64,000 nt of DNA from Akkermansiaceae bacterium (GTDB lineage Bacteria > Verrucomicrobiota > Verrucomicrobiia > Verrucomicrobiales > DEV007), in the NCBI GenBank assembly GCA_024233085.1, contig JACKQC010000017.1, positions 68,019 to 132,018 of the forward strand, read 5' to 3'. How positions within the stretch are numbered: the stretch's first letter is position 1; every line of letters begins with the position of its first letter. Made by a program: the position numbers and the translations under genes. The notes under the pieces are model-generated. The model had not been told where the DNA came from. It worked only from the letters and a program-made list of their open reading frames with translations, and ran no database searches. This document shows positions 37,401-43,919 of this stretch, piece after piece.

Positions 37401-38251
37401 ATCCACGCCGGCTTGCCCGTCAGGCGATCGAAGACCAGCGTCTCGGTGACCGTGAGCGTCTCGCCCGGGTGTTCCGGGTCCTCGACCGGGTATTCGATCA
37501 GGAAAATGTCCAGGCCGGGTTCCTTGTTCTTGCCGTCGGTGTAGTAGGTGAACTGGCCGTTCTTTTCGAAAAGCAGTTCGCCCCAGGAACTGCGGACGGG
37601 ATGGCCCGCGGTCGCGGATTTCCCGCTGTCGAGCGACGTCACGATGATGTCGCGCGCCTTCGTTCCCGGCGCCACCTCGCGATTCGACAGGTCGGGGTCC
37701 TTGTCACCCGCGATCCGGCCGCTCAGGCTGGGGCGCGGCGGGATGACCGGGTCGGACTCCTCCGACTTGGCCGCGTGTCGGAAAGGGGCCGACTCCTCGG
37801 GCGCGAGCGGATCGATGCCGTCGCCACCGCCGCTCAGCGAGTAGCCGCCGACCGTCGAGGAAGGCTCGAAAAAGCGATCGCCGTAGTTGGCGTACTGCAC
37901 GTTCGAATAGCGCATCAGCGAGAAGCCCGTTCCGTTCGGAAGACTGCCGACGAGATTCTCGACGTTGCTGCCTTCGTCGGTCGCCGCGGCGTCGCCGCCG
38001 AAGGAGATCGTGATCGGGTCCTCCTGATCGGCCAGAGCGTAGAAGTCGTCCACCACCACGTCCGTTCCGTCGGCGTAGTGAATGATGAGGTCCTGGCCCT
38101 TCTGTTCCAGCTCGACCTCGGAAGGACTGCCGTTTTCGTCGACCAGCAGGATATCCTCGCCGGGGGCGACCTTGATTTCGGCGCCATCCACGGGTTTCAC
38201 CGTTTCGCGGGTGCTTCCGTCGGCTGCTTTGATGATGATCTCGTGTTGCAT
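28418..38251 (-). CDS. Giant BapA/LapA-like repetitive adhesin exported by type I secretion
   Basis: The 3277-residue very acidic protein starts at ATG 38251 (MQHEIIIKAADGSTRETVKP). Approximate layout:
- residues 1-75, BapA-type prefix domain (LIIHYADGTDVVVDDFYAL);
- about 175-1395, paired Ig-like modules of about 222 residues;
- about 1400-2715, about a dozen cadherin-like/tandem-95 repeats (NDAPVANDD, YTIDDGHGGTDTATVT);
- about 2720-2930, a VWA domain with MIDAS-like NDLSGSVDN;
- one more tandem-95 unit;
- about 3045-3200, the C-terminal DLDGDGVEF / FDTDGDGTLGSGDAEF calcium-binding module with EF-hand-like loops.
There is no N-terminal Sec signal, as expected for type I export. Transport genes lie immediately upstream. 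The family mediates biofilm adhesion. No LapG/LapD-like retention genes are seen. Confidence 0.9.
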   Translation of the reverse strand: MQHEIIIKAADGSTRETVKPVDGAEIKVAPGEDILLVDENGSPSEVELEQKGQDLIIHYADGTDVVVDDFYALADQEDPITISFGGDAAATDEGSNVENLVGSLPNGTGFSLMRYSNVQYANYGDRFFEPSSTVGGYSLSGGGDGIDPLAPEESAPFRHAAKSEESDPVIPPRPSLSGRIAGDKDPDLSNREVAPGTKARDIIVTSLDSGKSATAGHPVRSSWGELLFEKNGQFTYYTDGKNKEPGLDIFLIEYPVEDPEHPGETLTVTETLVFDRLTGKPAWIPPTVTNDPEVDFFDDDDNNNPLITLDEEGNKTTDIAVASVDNAGNEGATGGAGDPVTGGNGVLVFNIDGTYDYIMDPANPLGEGETETYTVTYTDENGNQTTETITIVGTAPVPVDPEDPESELVPTAAVQPPLSGEVGVQPEDPDGSDRQIDPSADQSGLKVVSVDTGDMGIGGELVEGSRGSLVFNEDGTYDYVPDPLAQEGIDTYTVTYPVEDPANPGQTLEVTETLVFYHDGAGTTIPVPPTVTNDPDESFFDDPDNKTPDPASSIVVASVDNAGGPDSTGGVGDAVHGDNGVLVFNSDGTYDYVMDPANPLGAGETETFTVTYTDEDGKTTVETIEFVGNGDDGAEVNDPVSFEIGVSPGDPDASDRPIDPAATRPDITVVSVDTGDTGHGGDLVDGSRGELVFNEDGTFDYNPDPDAPEGIDTFTVTYPVEDPANPGQTLEVTETLVFYHDGAGNVLPVPPTVTNDPGESFFDDPDNKTPDPASSIVVASVDNAGGPDSTGGVGDAVHGDNGVLVFNSDGTYDYVMDPANPLGAGETETFTVTYTDENGKTTVETIEFVGNGDDGAEVNDPVSFEIGVSPGDPDTSDRQIDPTATRPDITVLSIDTGDTGHGGELVDGSRGELVFNEDGTFDYNPDPGAPAGLDTFTVEYPVEDPANPGETILVTETLVFQHDGSGNVTPLAPTVTNGPGESFFDDPDNNTPDLAKASLRVDSVDNAGNPGSTGGAGDPVEGENGILVFNNDGTYDYLMDPNAPLGAGETETFTVTYTDENGKETVETLVFVGDGNGGAFVQPPTSDNIVTADDSDNRPVDPDTDKPDILVTSLNTGDTGEGGELVDGQLGNLVFNEDGTFDYNPIPDAPAGVDIFTVRYPVTDPSNPNKTIDVVETLTFINDGNGNVTILDPTSGQIGGQGDPDTTNPPVPAHTPASEVIVSHPAPGGGTETTSGNPLDGNFGVIVVNPDGTFDYVPDQDAPAGSEDTFLVTYPHPTIPGKTVTETLTFVHDGNGDAPIVPPDSTGDLDRPGESPNINSQLPIVVESLETGDSNTPGHLVGGEHSDIVFNPDGTFDINVQPDATPLPGETETFRVTYFDPQFNQQTQDIVVEYDGNGGANVLPFAHDAVNTAVEDTAGVSGDLVAYDVDSTDPVVVSGGGAGQFGTLTIDAQTGAYDYALDNLNGQVQALAEGETLTDTFTYTVTDAEGGSVTRDVTITVVGVNDKPVANDDTISINEDTVGSDTGSSVAGAGHGLLSNDSDVDTSDEHRVSKITVAGANYTVPDGGDRTVSLGNGTLTVSSDGSYRFDPGQGYQSLNAGESATETFTYTILDNHGGTDTATVTIEIGGVNDGPAITINELTLEEGETVDITPAMIAAADVDDDPVDLVFTVTNLAGGEFLVDGQPSTTFTQQDINDGRVQFVHDGGEIPPAYDLTVTDSGGLADSEPLTANYTPINDAPVANDDSYTTDENTPKTIKPVSANDTDAENDHLVITEIDGQTIAFGVPTSLASGAEVTVKANGDVVYNPNGAFEGLGAGETATDSFTYLIDDGNGGTDTATVTFNITGVNDGPTITANTMTLQEGETIPITTANINATDPDDSSPELTFTVTNLVGGQFLVDGQPATSFTLKDVEDGRVQFEHDGGEKAPSYTLTVADPDGLTDSAPLTANYTPINDAPVANDDSGNTNENTQKTVSLVGNDTDAENNPLSIVNLNGSFAGVGIPVTLASGATVMSLGNGDVIYNPNGAFESLVDGQTATDTFTYTISDGQGGSDTATVTMTITGVNDAPVITANTMTITEGQTIPITTANISATDADHGPTDLVFTVSNPIGGQFLVDGQPATSFTQQDIADGRVQFQHDGGEHAPSYTLTVTDPGNLTDNSPLTVNYTAINDAPVANDDAVSTNENTDKSIAVLGNDTDAEGDPLQIISANGAVLTPGVPFTLASGAQITLLGGEIKYSPNGAFESLGTGDTATDSFTYTIDDGHGGRDTATVTVTINGVNDAPVANDDGTSVDENGTVNLGLIGNDTDAEDGTPTISKIGNTAVTPGSMVTLASGAIVTVNADGSVDYDTNGKFDSLAAGQTATDSFVYTVVDSEGLTDTATATFTITGTNDAPVAADNSATTTQNSPKNVAVLPNDTDAEGQTLSITEIDGQLVAVGVPIALASGALVTLKPDGTIDYNPNGQFNSLAGGQNGTDTFTYTISDGHGGTDTASVVMTITGVNDAPVAMNDLEHVAEDGVANFDPRLNDIDPDLDPLAITQINGVNISVGQTITLASGAEVTLKADGTVDYDPNDQFELPVGQTATDSFTYTVSDGHGGTATATANIVIDGVNDAPVGVNDYSLGNTPGRAVTFDVTANDYDVDGTIDPTTVDLDLNTAGIQDTLVVAGEGVWTTDGQGNITFTPDANLQGQPTQVQYAVQDNDGASTGATGELTVTYATFDLWFGNDLSGSVDNTEFAQSRALISGMADLMPFSETNGAKAALYSWSATGQGQMNIGLTADDQAFVNSTLTYSRPFAGGTNIDYAINFGVQQIQASLQSGGAGRPYADQVLVILTDASPSSQIVAPQAAILNAAAAAKAAGITLAFIAIQEAASSPAGLAVLEQAASLDAAGNPLLMTAPTYAGISQAQIIDIIAGIAPQHAQNILNEPILAIGDQSNVAENATVNIDNPLNNDNHVSNDVLTLTEIDTTPIGVGQTVQVSSGALVTLNADGSLTYDPNGQFGALNTGDAQLDQFEYTVIDQSGHTTTGTISVTVQGVSGVPPIVIDLDGDGVEFDGLQDGILFDIDGDGQADQTAWADEDDAVLIYDGNANGQVDDVSEFSFTGYREGAETDLEGLQAFDTDGDGTLGSGDAEFSKFALWQDADGDGIVDDGELTSLEDAGIVSIDLLSDNQGYYTAGGDVRVHGVAQVTYADGSTTTAADAEFVYQNAPVAEAVLTDDGQAIEVSTDDGQALTIEAAPAADSGSSAVDDGSAAAVPSLTTEEEAAAAMAHAG
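30100..34060 (-). repeat. Cadherin-like/tandem-95 repeat region of the adhesin gene
   Basis: About a dozen 90-105 codon units recur, each with a NDAPVANDD-type start, a TDAEGDPLxI segment, a VTLASGAxVT strand and an FTYTIxDGxGGxDTATVTxxITGVNDAP end. Some alternate with a variant carrying EGETIPITTANI and VNYTPINDAP. Units are diverged, indicating an older expansion than the Ig-pair block. Confidence 0.85.
34760..37400 (-). repeat. ~666-bp tandem Ig-pair repeats of the adhesin gene
   Basis: Units of about 222 codons carry FFDDPDN, VASVDNAGGPDSTGG, YDYVMDPANPLGAGETETF and SVDTGDTGHGG motifs. The segments starting near 35641 and 36307 look roughly 90% or more identical at the DNA level (by eye), the next ones less so. 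This points to recent duplication and possible copy-number variation by recombination. Confidence 0.85.
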
Positions 38252-38318
38252 GTCTGTTTGTTTGTTAATTGGTTTGGTGCGTGGTCCGATGGGGAGGATC
38301 AAAGGGATTTCATTCCGG

Positions 38319-38360
38319 ATTCAACAGGGTTGAGTCGGTGACCCAACCCTGTTGGGTCGA
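38319..38360. repeat. Intergenic near-palindromic repeat, locus 4 (two units, inverted)
   Basis: Cores AACAGGGTT (38324-38332) and AACCCTGTT (38346-38354) face each other with spacer GAGTCGGTGACCC (22-bp period). The second unit is a perfect palindrome around its CCT centre (GACCCAAC-CCT-GTTGGGTC). It lies between the hlyD-like gene and the adhesin gene. As RNA it could fold into an 11-bp perfect hairpin and might tune read-through into the adhesin gene. Confidence 0.9.
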
Positions 38361-38370
38361 GGGGGGTGGG

Positions 38371-39576
38371 TCAGCGTTCGGTGAGAGAGTTGACCCGGGC
38401 TCGGTAGAGGGGCTTGAGGAGATACTGAAGGACGGTGCGACGGCCGGTGAGGACATCGACTTCGGCGACCATGCCGGGAATGATGGGAAGCTCCTCGCCG
38501 TTTTTCACGAGCTTGCCCTGGGTATTGCGCACCTTGATCTGGTAGTAGCGCTCGCGGTCGACCTCGTCCTCGATGGTGTCGGCGCTGATGTGCTCGACCG
38601 TGCCTTTCAGGCCGCCGTAGATGGCGAAGTCGTAGGCGGTGAATTTCACCACCGCTTCCTGCCCGGGCCGGAGGAAGGCGATGTCCGACGGCCGGATGTT
38701 GGCCTGAACCAGCAGGGTGTCGTCCACCGGCACGATGTCCATGATCGATTCGCCGGGCTGGATGACGCCGCCGACGTTGCGGATGTGGATCTTGTTCACG
38801 GTTCCGTTGACCGGCGAGCGCACCACGGCGCGCGAAACGCGGTCCTCGCGGGCGCGGAGCGATTCGTCGAGTCCCTCGAGGCGGGCCTTGGTCTCGTTGT
38901 AGAGTTCCATGGCGGCCCGCTGGAATTCGCCCCGGGTGTCCCGCAGCTTTCCTTCGAGTTCGTTGACCTCGCGCTCCAGGCGGAGCTGCTCGACCTTGGA
39001 AACGGCGCGCTTCTCGACCATGGGGCGGGTCATTTCCAGCTCCTGCGAGGCGAGTTTCAGACTGCCTCCGATGACTTCGACGCGCTGGGTCAGCTCGGCG
39101 AGGCGTTTGTCGAACAGCGAAGTCTCGGCCTCGACGAGGTCAGGCCGGCTCTCCCGGATCTTCGGGGAAAAATCGATCGCGTCCTGTCCGTTTGCCTCGG
39201 CGAAGAGGCGGCTTACCATGGCCTCCAGGGCGTCGCGTTGACTTAGATTTTCCCGGTAGGACGCGGCGCTCATCGTATCGTCGATGCGCGCGAGGACCTG
39301 CCCCTTCTCCACCCGGTCGCCCTCCCGGACGGCCATCTCGGCGAGGATGCCACCCTCGAGATTTTGAATCGTCTGGATGGAGGAGGAGGGGATCACCTTT
39401 CCGTTGCCCTTCGTCACTTCGTCCAGATCGGCCATCGAAGCCCAGCCGAAGCCCGAGGCGAGGAGGGCGACGATCGAAAACAGAAGCCAGTTGGCTCCGT
39501 TGACTCGTTCGCCGGCGATGGCGGCACGCGCGTTCCCGGTGTAGTCGAGATATCGGCTGCTGGCGGAGGCGTTCAT
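38371..39576 (-). CDS. HlyD-family type I secretion membrane fusion protein
   Basis: The 401-residue protein has one N-terminal membrane segment (WLLFSIVALLASGFGWASMA). The biotinyl-lipoyl-like half motif follows (TKGNGKVIPSSSIQTIQNLE, GGILAEMAVREGDRVEKGQV), then a long alpha-helical hairpin (about 130-260), and the return lipoyl and beta-barrel domains (VRSPVNGTVNKIHIRNVGGV). The C-terminus is the family end (GMVAEVDVLTGRRTVLQYLL). It links the inner-membrane ABC transporter to TolC. It is the third gene of the export operon. Confidence 0.94.
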   Translation of the reverse strand: MNASASSRYLDYTGNARAAIAGERVNGANWLLFSIVALLASGFGWASMADLDEVTKGNGKVIPSSSIQTIQNLEGGILAEMAVREGDRVEKGQVLARIDDTMSAASYRENLSQRDALEAMVSRLFAEANGQDAIDFSPKIRESRPDLVEAETSLFDKRLAELTQRVEVIGGSLKLASQELEMTRPMVEKRAVSKVEQLRLEREVNELEGKLRDTRGEFQRAAMELYNETKARLEGLDESLRAREDRVSRAVVRSPVNGTVNKIHIRNVGGVIQPGESIMDIVPVDDTLLVQANIRPSDIAFLRPGQEAVVKFTAYDFAIYGGLKGTVEHISADTIEDEVDRERYYQIKVRNTQGKLVKNGEELPIIPGMVAEVDVLTGRRTVLQYLLKPLYRARVNSLTER

Positions 39577-39647
39577 GGGTTGGGAAAAGCGGTCGGAGGT
39601 GAATCGGTTGGCGGTTCGTGTCTTCGGTCATAGGGGAACCCGGCCGA

Positions 39648-41855
39648 TCAGGCGGCGGCGGGGGCGGGACGCCGGAGCGGCGCGGCGCGGCGAACCGGAG
39701 TTGGCGCGGGAGCGGGAGCGATCCCGGCTTTACGGGGAAGGTTGCGGACGACGAGTTCCTTCGGGCCGTCGGCGACGACCCGGCCCTCGTCGAGGACGAC
39801 GACGCGGTCGGCGATTTCGAGGAGCGACATCTTGTGCGTGGCCATGACGAGGGCGCGGCCCGGTTTCTCGTTGAGGTAAGCGCGAATGTTTTCGATGAAG
39901 GCCTTTTCGCTGAGGCCGTCCATGGAGCTGGTGGGCTCGTCAAAGACCAGCAGTTCGGGCTCGTCGAGCAGGGCGCGGGCGATGCAGACTCCCTGGCGCT
40001 GCCCGCCGGAAAGGGAGCGGCCCCCTTCGCTGATTTTCAGGTCGAGCCCCTCCGGATGGGAACGAACGAAGTCCTCGAGTCCGGCGTGGCGGAGGGCGCG
40101 CCAGATTTTCACCTCGTCGGCCCACGGATTGCCGGCGGTGATGTTCGAGCGCAGGGTGCCGTAGAGCAGGGCATTGTCCTGAGTGACAAATCCGATGTGA
40201 CGGCGGAGTTCGACCGGATCCACCTGGCGAATGTCCAGACCCGAGACGTCGACCCGGCCCTGTTCGACCTGGTAAAGGCCGGGAATCAGGCGCAGCATCG
40301 AGGTTTTCCCCGACCCGACGCGGCCCAGCACGGCGACCTTTTCCCCGGGGGCGACACTCAGCGAGAGGGCGCGAAGCGCGGCGGTTCCGAGGGGAGCGTT
40401 CGGATAGGCGAAAGTGACTTCGTGGAGGCTGACGGAGGCCTCGAATTCGGACAGGGCCACCCGCCGGGTGGGATCGAGCCTCTCGGTGGGGGCGGTCATG
40501 ATCTGGTTGAGCCCTTTGAAAGAGCGCCACGACTGCTGGAGCCGGGTCACCAGCGAGGCCAGCATCGCCATGGGCGCCATGCCGCGTCCGCTCAGAATGA
40601 CGCAGGCGATCATCGCCCCCATCGTCATCTTTTCGTCGACGATCTGGTAGAAGGCGGTGACGATGATGGCCACCGACACGGCTTGTTGAAGGAAGGCGGT
40701 GACGTTCAGGGCGGTTTGGGAATACCAGCGGGATTTCCCGTCGGCTTCCGAGGAAACCTCGACGCATCGTTCCATCCTCGACTGAAGGGCCGATTCGGCC
40801 CGCGCGGCCTTGATGGTTTCCAGGGCGCTGATGGACTCCACGAACAGCGCGTGCCGTTGGTTCGAGGCCTGGTAGCTCGATTCGACCGCCCGTTTCAGCG
40901 GGAACTGCATCGAGAAACCAACAATCAGCGCCAACAGGACTCCCACCGCCATCGGCAGGGCGACGATGCCCCCGAGCAGGTAGACGAATCCCGCGAAGAC
41001 GAACACGAAAGGCAGATCGACCAGCGCCGCCACGGTCGCGCTGGTGAAGAATTCCCGCAGGCTCTCGTAGGAGCGGGCCTGGCTGGCGAGCGTTCCGGCC
41101 GAAGGGGGACGATGGGCGTATTTCATCCCGAGAATCTTTTCGAAAAGCCGCGCGCCCAGCTTCAGATCGATCCGGTGTCCGGCGCGGTCGACAAAATAGG
41201 TGCGCAGCGATTTGAGCCCGAACTCGAAGCAGTGGGCGATCAGCGCCCCGATCGCGAGCACGAAAAGCGTCTCCTGGGCGTGGTTCGGAACGACGCGATC
41301 GTAGACATTCATCACGAACAGCGATCCGGCCAGGGCGAGCAGGTTGAGAAACACGGTCGCGAGGGCGACTCGGCCATAGAACGAGCGGTAGGACCACAAG
41401 GTGCCCCAGAACCAGGATCGCGGTTCGGCGTTTTCCGTCGAAGCCCCCATCCGGGCGCGGTCCTCAATCTCGTAGGCGGGTTTTGCCAGAATGACGAATC
41501 CGGATGAGAAGCGCTGCACCTCGCCGATTTCCATCGTCTCGACGCCGCCGCCCGTTTCGGGATAGAGGACTTCGACGGTTCCGTCGGGGTTCCGTCGGAC
41601 CACGATCAGGGTGAAACCGTCCTCGGTCAGCACAATGGCGGGCAGGAGGCCGGCATGGAGTTCGTTCAGGCGGCAACGCACGATCTCGGCGCGAAACCCG
41701 GCGCGCTCGGCCGCCCGGACAAAGAGTTCGGGAGTCAGCCACCCGTCTTCCAGCGGCAATCCGGCGACCGCGGACTCGGCATTGACGGTCTTTCCGTGCA
41801 GTCTGCCGAGGCAGACCAGGGCGCCGAGAAGGGGATCGGGATAGGCGGATCTCAT
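39648..41855 (-). CDS. Type I secretion ABC transporter (LapB/LssB type, C39-like domain)
   Basis: The 735-residue protein starts at ATG 41855. The N-terminal C39-peptidase-like domain (about 1-125) lacks the catalytic Cys, as in RTX exporters where it only binds substrate. Five to six membrane helices follow (about 145-420; VALATVFLNLLALAGSLFVM). The nucleotide-binding domain (about 470-700) has Walker A (LGRVGSGKTSM), the signature LSGGQRQ, Walker B (LLVFDEPTSSMD) and the switch His (MATHKM). A Pro/Ala/Arg-rich tail ends the protein. It powers export of the adhesin encoded downstream. Confidence 0.95.
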   Translation of the reverse strand: MRSAYPDPLLGALVCLGRLHGKTVNAESAVAGLPLEDGWLTPELFVRAAERAGFRAEIVRCRLNELHAGLLPAIVLTEDGFTLIVVRRNPDGTVEVLYPETGGGVETMEIGEVQRFSSGFVILAKPAYEIEDRARMGASTENAEPRSWFWGTLWSYRSFYGRVALATVFLNLLALAGSLFVMNVYDRVVPNHAQETLFVLAIGALIAHCFEFGLKSLRTYFVDRAGHRIDLKLGARLFEKILGMKYAHRPPSAGTLASQARSYESLREFFTSATVAALVDLPFVFVFAGFVYLLGGIVALPMAVGVLLALIVGFSMQFPLKRAVESSYQASNQRHALFVESISALETIKAARAESALQSRMERCVEVSSEADGKSRWYSQTALNVTAFLQQAVSVAIIVTAFYQIVDEKMTMGAMIACVILSGRGMAPMAMLASLVTRLQQSWRSFKGLNQIMTAPTERLDPTRRVALSEFEASVSLHEVTFAYPNAPLGTAALRALSLSVAPGEKVAVLGRVGSGKTSMLRLIPGLYQVEQGRVDVSGLDIRQVDPVELRRHIGFVTQDNALLYGTLRSNITAGNPWADEVKIWRALRHAGLEDFVRSHPEGLDLKISEGGRSLSGGQRQGVCIARALLDEPELLVFDEPTSSMDGLSEKAFIENIRAYLNEKPGRALVMATHKMSLLEIADRVVVLDEGRVVADGPKELVVRNLPRKAGIAPAPAPTPVRRAAPLRRPAPAAA

Positions 41856-41957
41856 GGCGGGCAAGAGGGCGAACCGGTTCGGACGGTGTGGGATGCGAAA
41901 AGCGCGACGAAGGAAGGGATGCGGCGCGGTGCTTGCGCGGAACGAGGCGGCGCCCGA

Positions 41958-43652
41958 TCAGGGCATGCCCGCGGCGGGAAGCTCCTCGTCGAGTTCAGCG
42001 GCGGCGTAGGTGTCCTTTTCGCCTTTTCGCGGCAGAATCTTCCTGCCGAGGCGAATTGGATTGAGCCGGGAAACGGCGGCCAAAGGGCGAAATCCATCGG
42101 ACTTTTCCTCGGAGCGGGCAGCCGGGGCGGGCGCCGGAGCGGCGGTCACGGGCGTTTGACCCGCGACCGTGCGCTCCGGCGCTCCCTGGACCTTGGGCAA
42201 AGCGGCCATCGTCATGGCGTCCGGCTGCTCCCCGGTGGCTGTCTGTTGTTTCTGAGTACGGTCAGTAGGGCTGGAATCCTTTCGCGCCCAGGCGAATTGA
42301 AATCCGCTCTTGCGGCGGGAATCGTTTTGGGAGGTCTTCGGACCGTCGGCGGAAGGGGCCTTGCCGCCCTCGCCCCCGAGCAGCGAGCTGACGAGGCGTC
42401 CTTGAAGGCCGAGAATCCGGAAACGGGAGCCCAGTTCGTTGTATCGGGCGTCGAGAAGCCGGCTGGTCGCGGTGTAGTGCTCGTTCTTGACGTCGAGAAT
42501 GTTCAGCAGATCGCGTTTGCCGATGCGGAACTGCTCGTCGTAGTCCTTCCCGACTTTGCTGAGGCGATCGGAGTATCCGGAAAGGGCGTCGACGGTGGCG
42601 GAGGCGCCGCGCATTTCGCCCCAGAGCACGGAGAGTTGGTAGTCGCGCTCCAACTCGGCGGCCCGGGCCAGTTCGACGGCCTTGTATTCGAGGGCGTCGC
42701 CGCGTTTGGCGCGGGCCTGGTTGATGCCGCTGTTGAAAATATTCCAGGAGAGTGTCACCAGGGCGCGGGCTTCGTTGTCGCGGCCCGGGATTCCCAGCAC
42801 GTCCTCGCCGGCGGTGTAGCCAAGGTCGGCGTAGAGTTTTGGCAGGTTTTCGCGGTGATCCGCCTTGCGGTTCTCCTCGGCCATGGCGACACCCTCTTTG
42901 GCGGCCAGCACATTCCAGTTGCTCGAAAGATCGAGCGACTCCCGGGTCGAGGGAAGGGACGGCGTGGTCGGTTTGTGAAGGGAGCCCGGCAATTCGCCGG
43001 TGAGGCGGGCGTAGCGTCCCTCGGCGAGGCTGAGCGAAAGCAGTTGCGTCTCGAGGGTCGTTCGGGCCAGTTCCTCCCGGCCTTCCACCAGCGCGAGGTC
43101 CGCCGCGTCCCCGCCATTCTCGAAACGGGTGCGGAGCATTTTCGCGATCTCGTTGTGGTTCTCGAGATTCCGCTTGGCGAGGTTGATCTGCTCGCGAACG
43201 CGAAGGATTTCCAGGTAAACCTCGGTCAGATCCACCGCCCGCGACTCGTTCATCGATCTCTCGAGGAAGTCCTGCAGGGCGGCGTTGTGTCTCGCGCTCT
43301 TGGTGCGGGCGGCGGTTTGTCCGAAATCCCACAAAAGCTGACGGAGAGAGGCGCCCACCTGGCGGCTGAAAAGGGACTGCCCATTGCCGGACTCCACGCC
43401 GTCGAGGCTCCGATCGCGGTCGGAGGCACCCGCCGAACCGTGAATGCCGACCTGGGGAAGCATTTCGCCCCGGACCATTTTGTGGCTTTGATTCGCGGCC
43501 TCGGTGTCCCAGGCGGCGGCCTGAAGCTCGGGTTCGTATTCGAGCATCTTGCGAAGCGCCGTTGCGAGGCTATCCTCGGAACCGGAAGCGAAAGGCGAGG
43601 CAATCGCCCAAAACGCGCCCGCAAATGCGACGTGGAAATGAAAATGTTTCAT
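41958..43652 (-). CDS. TolC-family outer-membrane channel of the type I secretion system
   Basis: The 564-residue protein has a signal peptide (FHVAFAGAFWAIASPFASG). Two outer-membrane efflux repeats with long coiled helices follow (about 25-420; RQLLWDFGQTAARTKSARHN, SWNIFNSGINQARAKRGDAL, RIGKRDLLNILDVKNEHYTA). A long Pro/Ala-rich C-terminal extension (about 430-564), absent from E. coli TolC, is not recognised. It is the first gene of the export operon, behind the AT-rich promoter island. Confidence 0.92.
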   Translation of the reverse strand: MKHFHFHVAFAGAFWAIASPFASGSEDSLATALRKMLEYEPELQAAAWDTEAANQSHKMVRGEMLPQVGIHGSAGASDRDRSLDGVESGNGQSLFSRQVGASLRQLLWDFGQTAARTKSARHNAALQDFLERSMNESRAVDLTEVYLEILRVREQINLAKRNLENHNEIAKMLRTRFENGGDAADLALVEGREELARTTLETQLLSLSLAEGRYARLTGELPGSLHKPTTPSLPSTRESLDLSSNWNVLAAKEGVAMAEENRKADHRENLPKLYADLGYTAGEDVLGIPGRDNEARALVTLSWNIFNSGINQARAKRGDALEYKAVELARAAELERDYQLSVLWGEMRGASATVDALSGYSDRLSKVGKDYDEQFRIGKRDLLNILDVKNEHYTATSRLLDARYNELGSRFRILGLQGRLVSSLLGGEGGKAPSADGPKTSQNDSRRKSGFQFAWARKDSSPTDRTQKQQTATGEQPDAMTMAALPKVQGAPERTVAGQTPVTAAPAPAPAARSEEKSDGFRPLAAVSRLNPIRLGRKILPRKGEKDTYAAAELDEELPAAGMP

Positions 43653-43687
43653 AGATTTCGGTAACGGTGTTTGTGAATTCTATAAAA

Positions 43688-43796
43688 ACTATAATTTCCA
43701 TAATAAAAACGTCAAGAGGTTCGCGAAATTTTTTTCATTCAAAATAATTTTAAATTTTTAAAATTTGTTTAGATTTCTTAATCGCAATTTTAAGAA
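43688..43796 (-). promoter_or_regulatory. AT-rich promoter island of the type I secretion/adhesin operon
   Basis: On the minus strand TTGACG (43715-43710), a 16-base spacer and TATAGT (43693-43688) form a good sigma-70 promoter 36 bp before the tolC-like start codon. Directly upstream, about 75 bp is almost pure A/T. It holds two perfect palindromes: AATTTTAAA-TT-TTTAAAATT (43746-43765) and TTCTTAA-N8-TTAAGAA (43775-43796). The surroundings are about 60-65% GC. UP-element activity or binding by a nucleoid or regulatory protein is inferred. Confidence 0.65.
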
Positions 43797-43919
43797 AAAT
43801 TCAGTAAAACGCGCGCATTCTGCTATTTCCAAACCCCGTCCATCGCGTGCCCGGCTTCGCCGCCTTCACCTCGGCTTCGCCGTCGCTCACGCTTCCACGT
43901 TCTATTTTTCTTTCCCGCC

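Noticed and set aside
28427..38341. Two very long open frames on the plus strand (about 1298 and 1801 codons) opposite the adhesin gene
   Set aside because: They are antisense shadows of a GC-rich repetitive gene: no family motifs, biased Val/Gly/Asp/Arg composition, and the minus strand has clear domains, start, transport partners and terminator.
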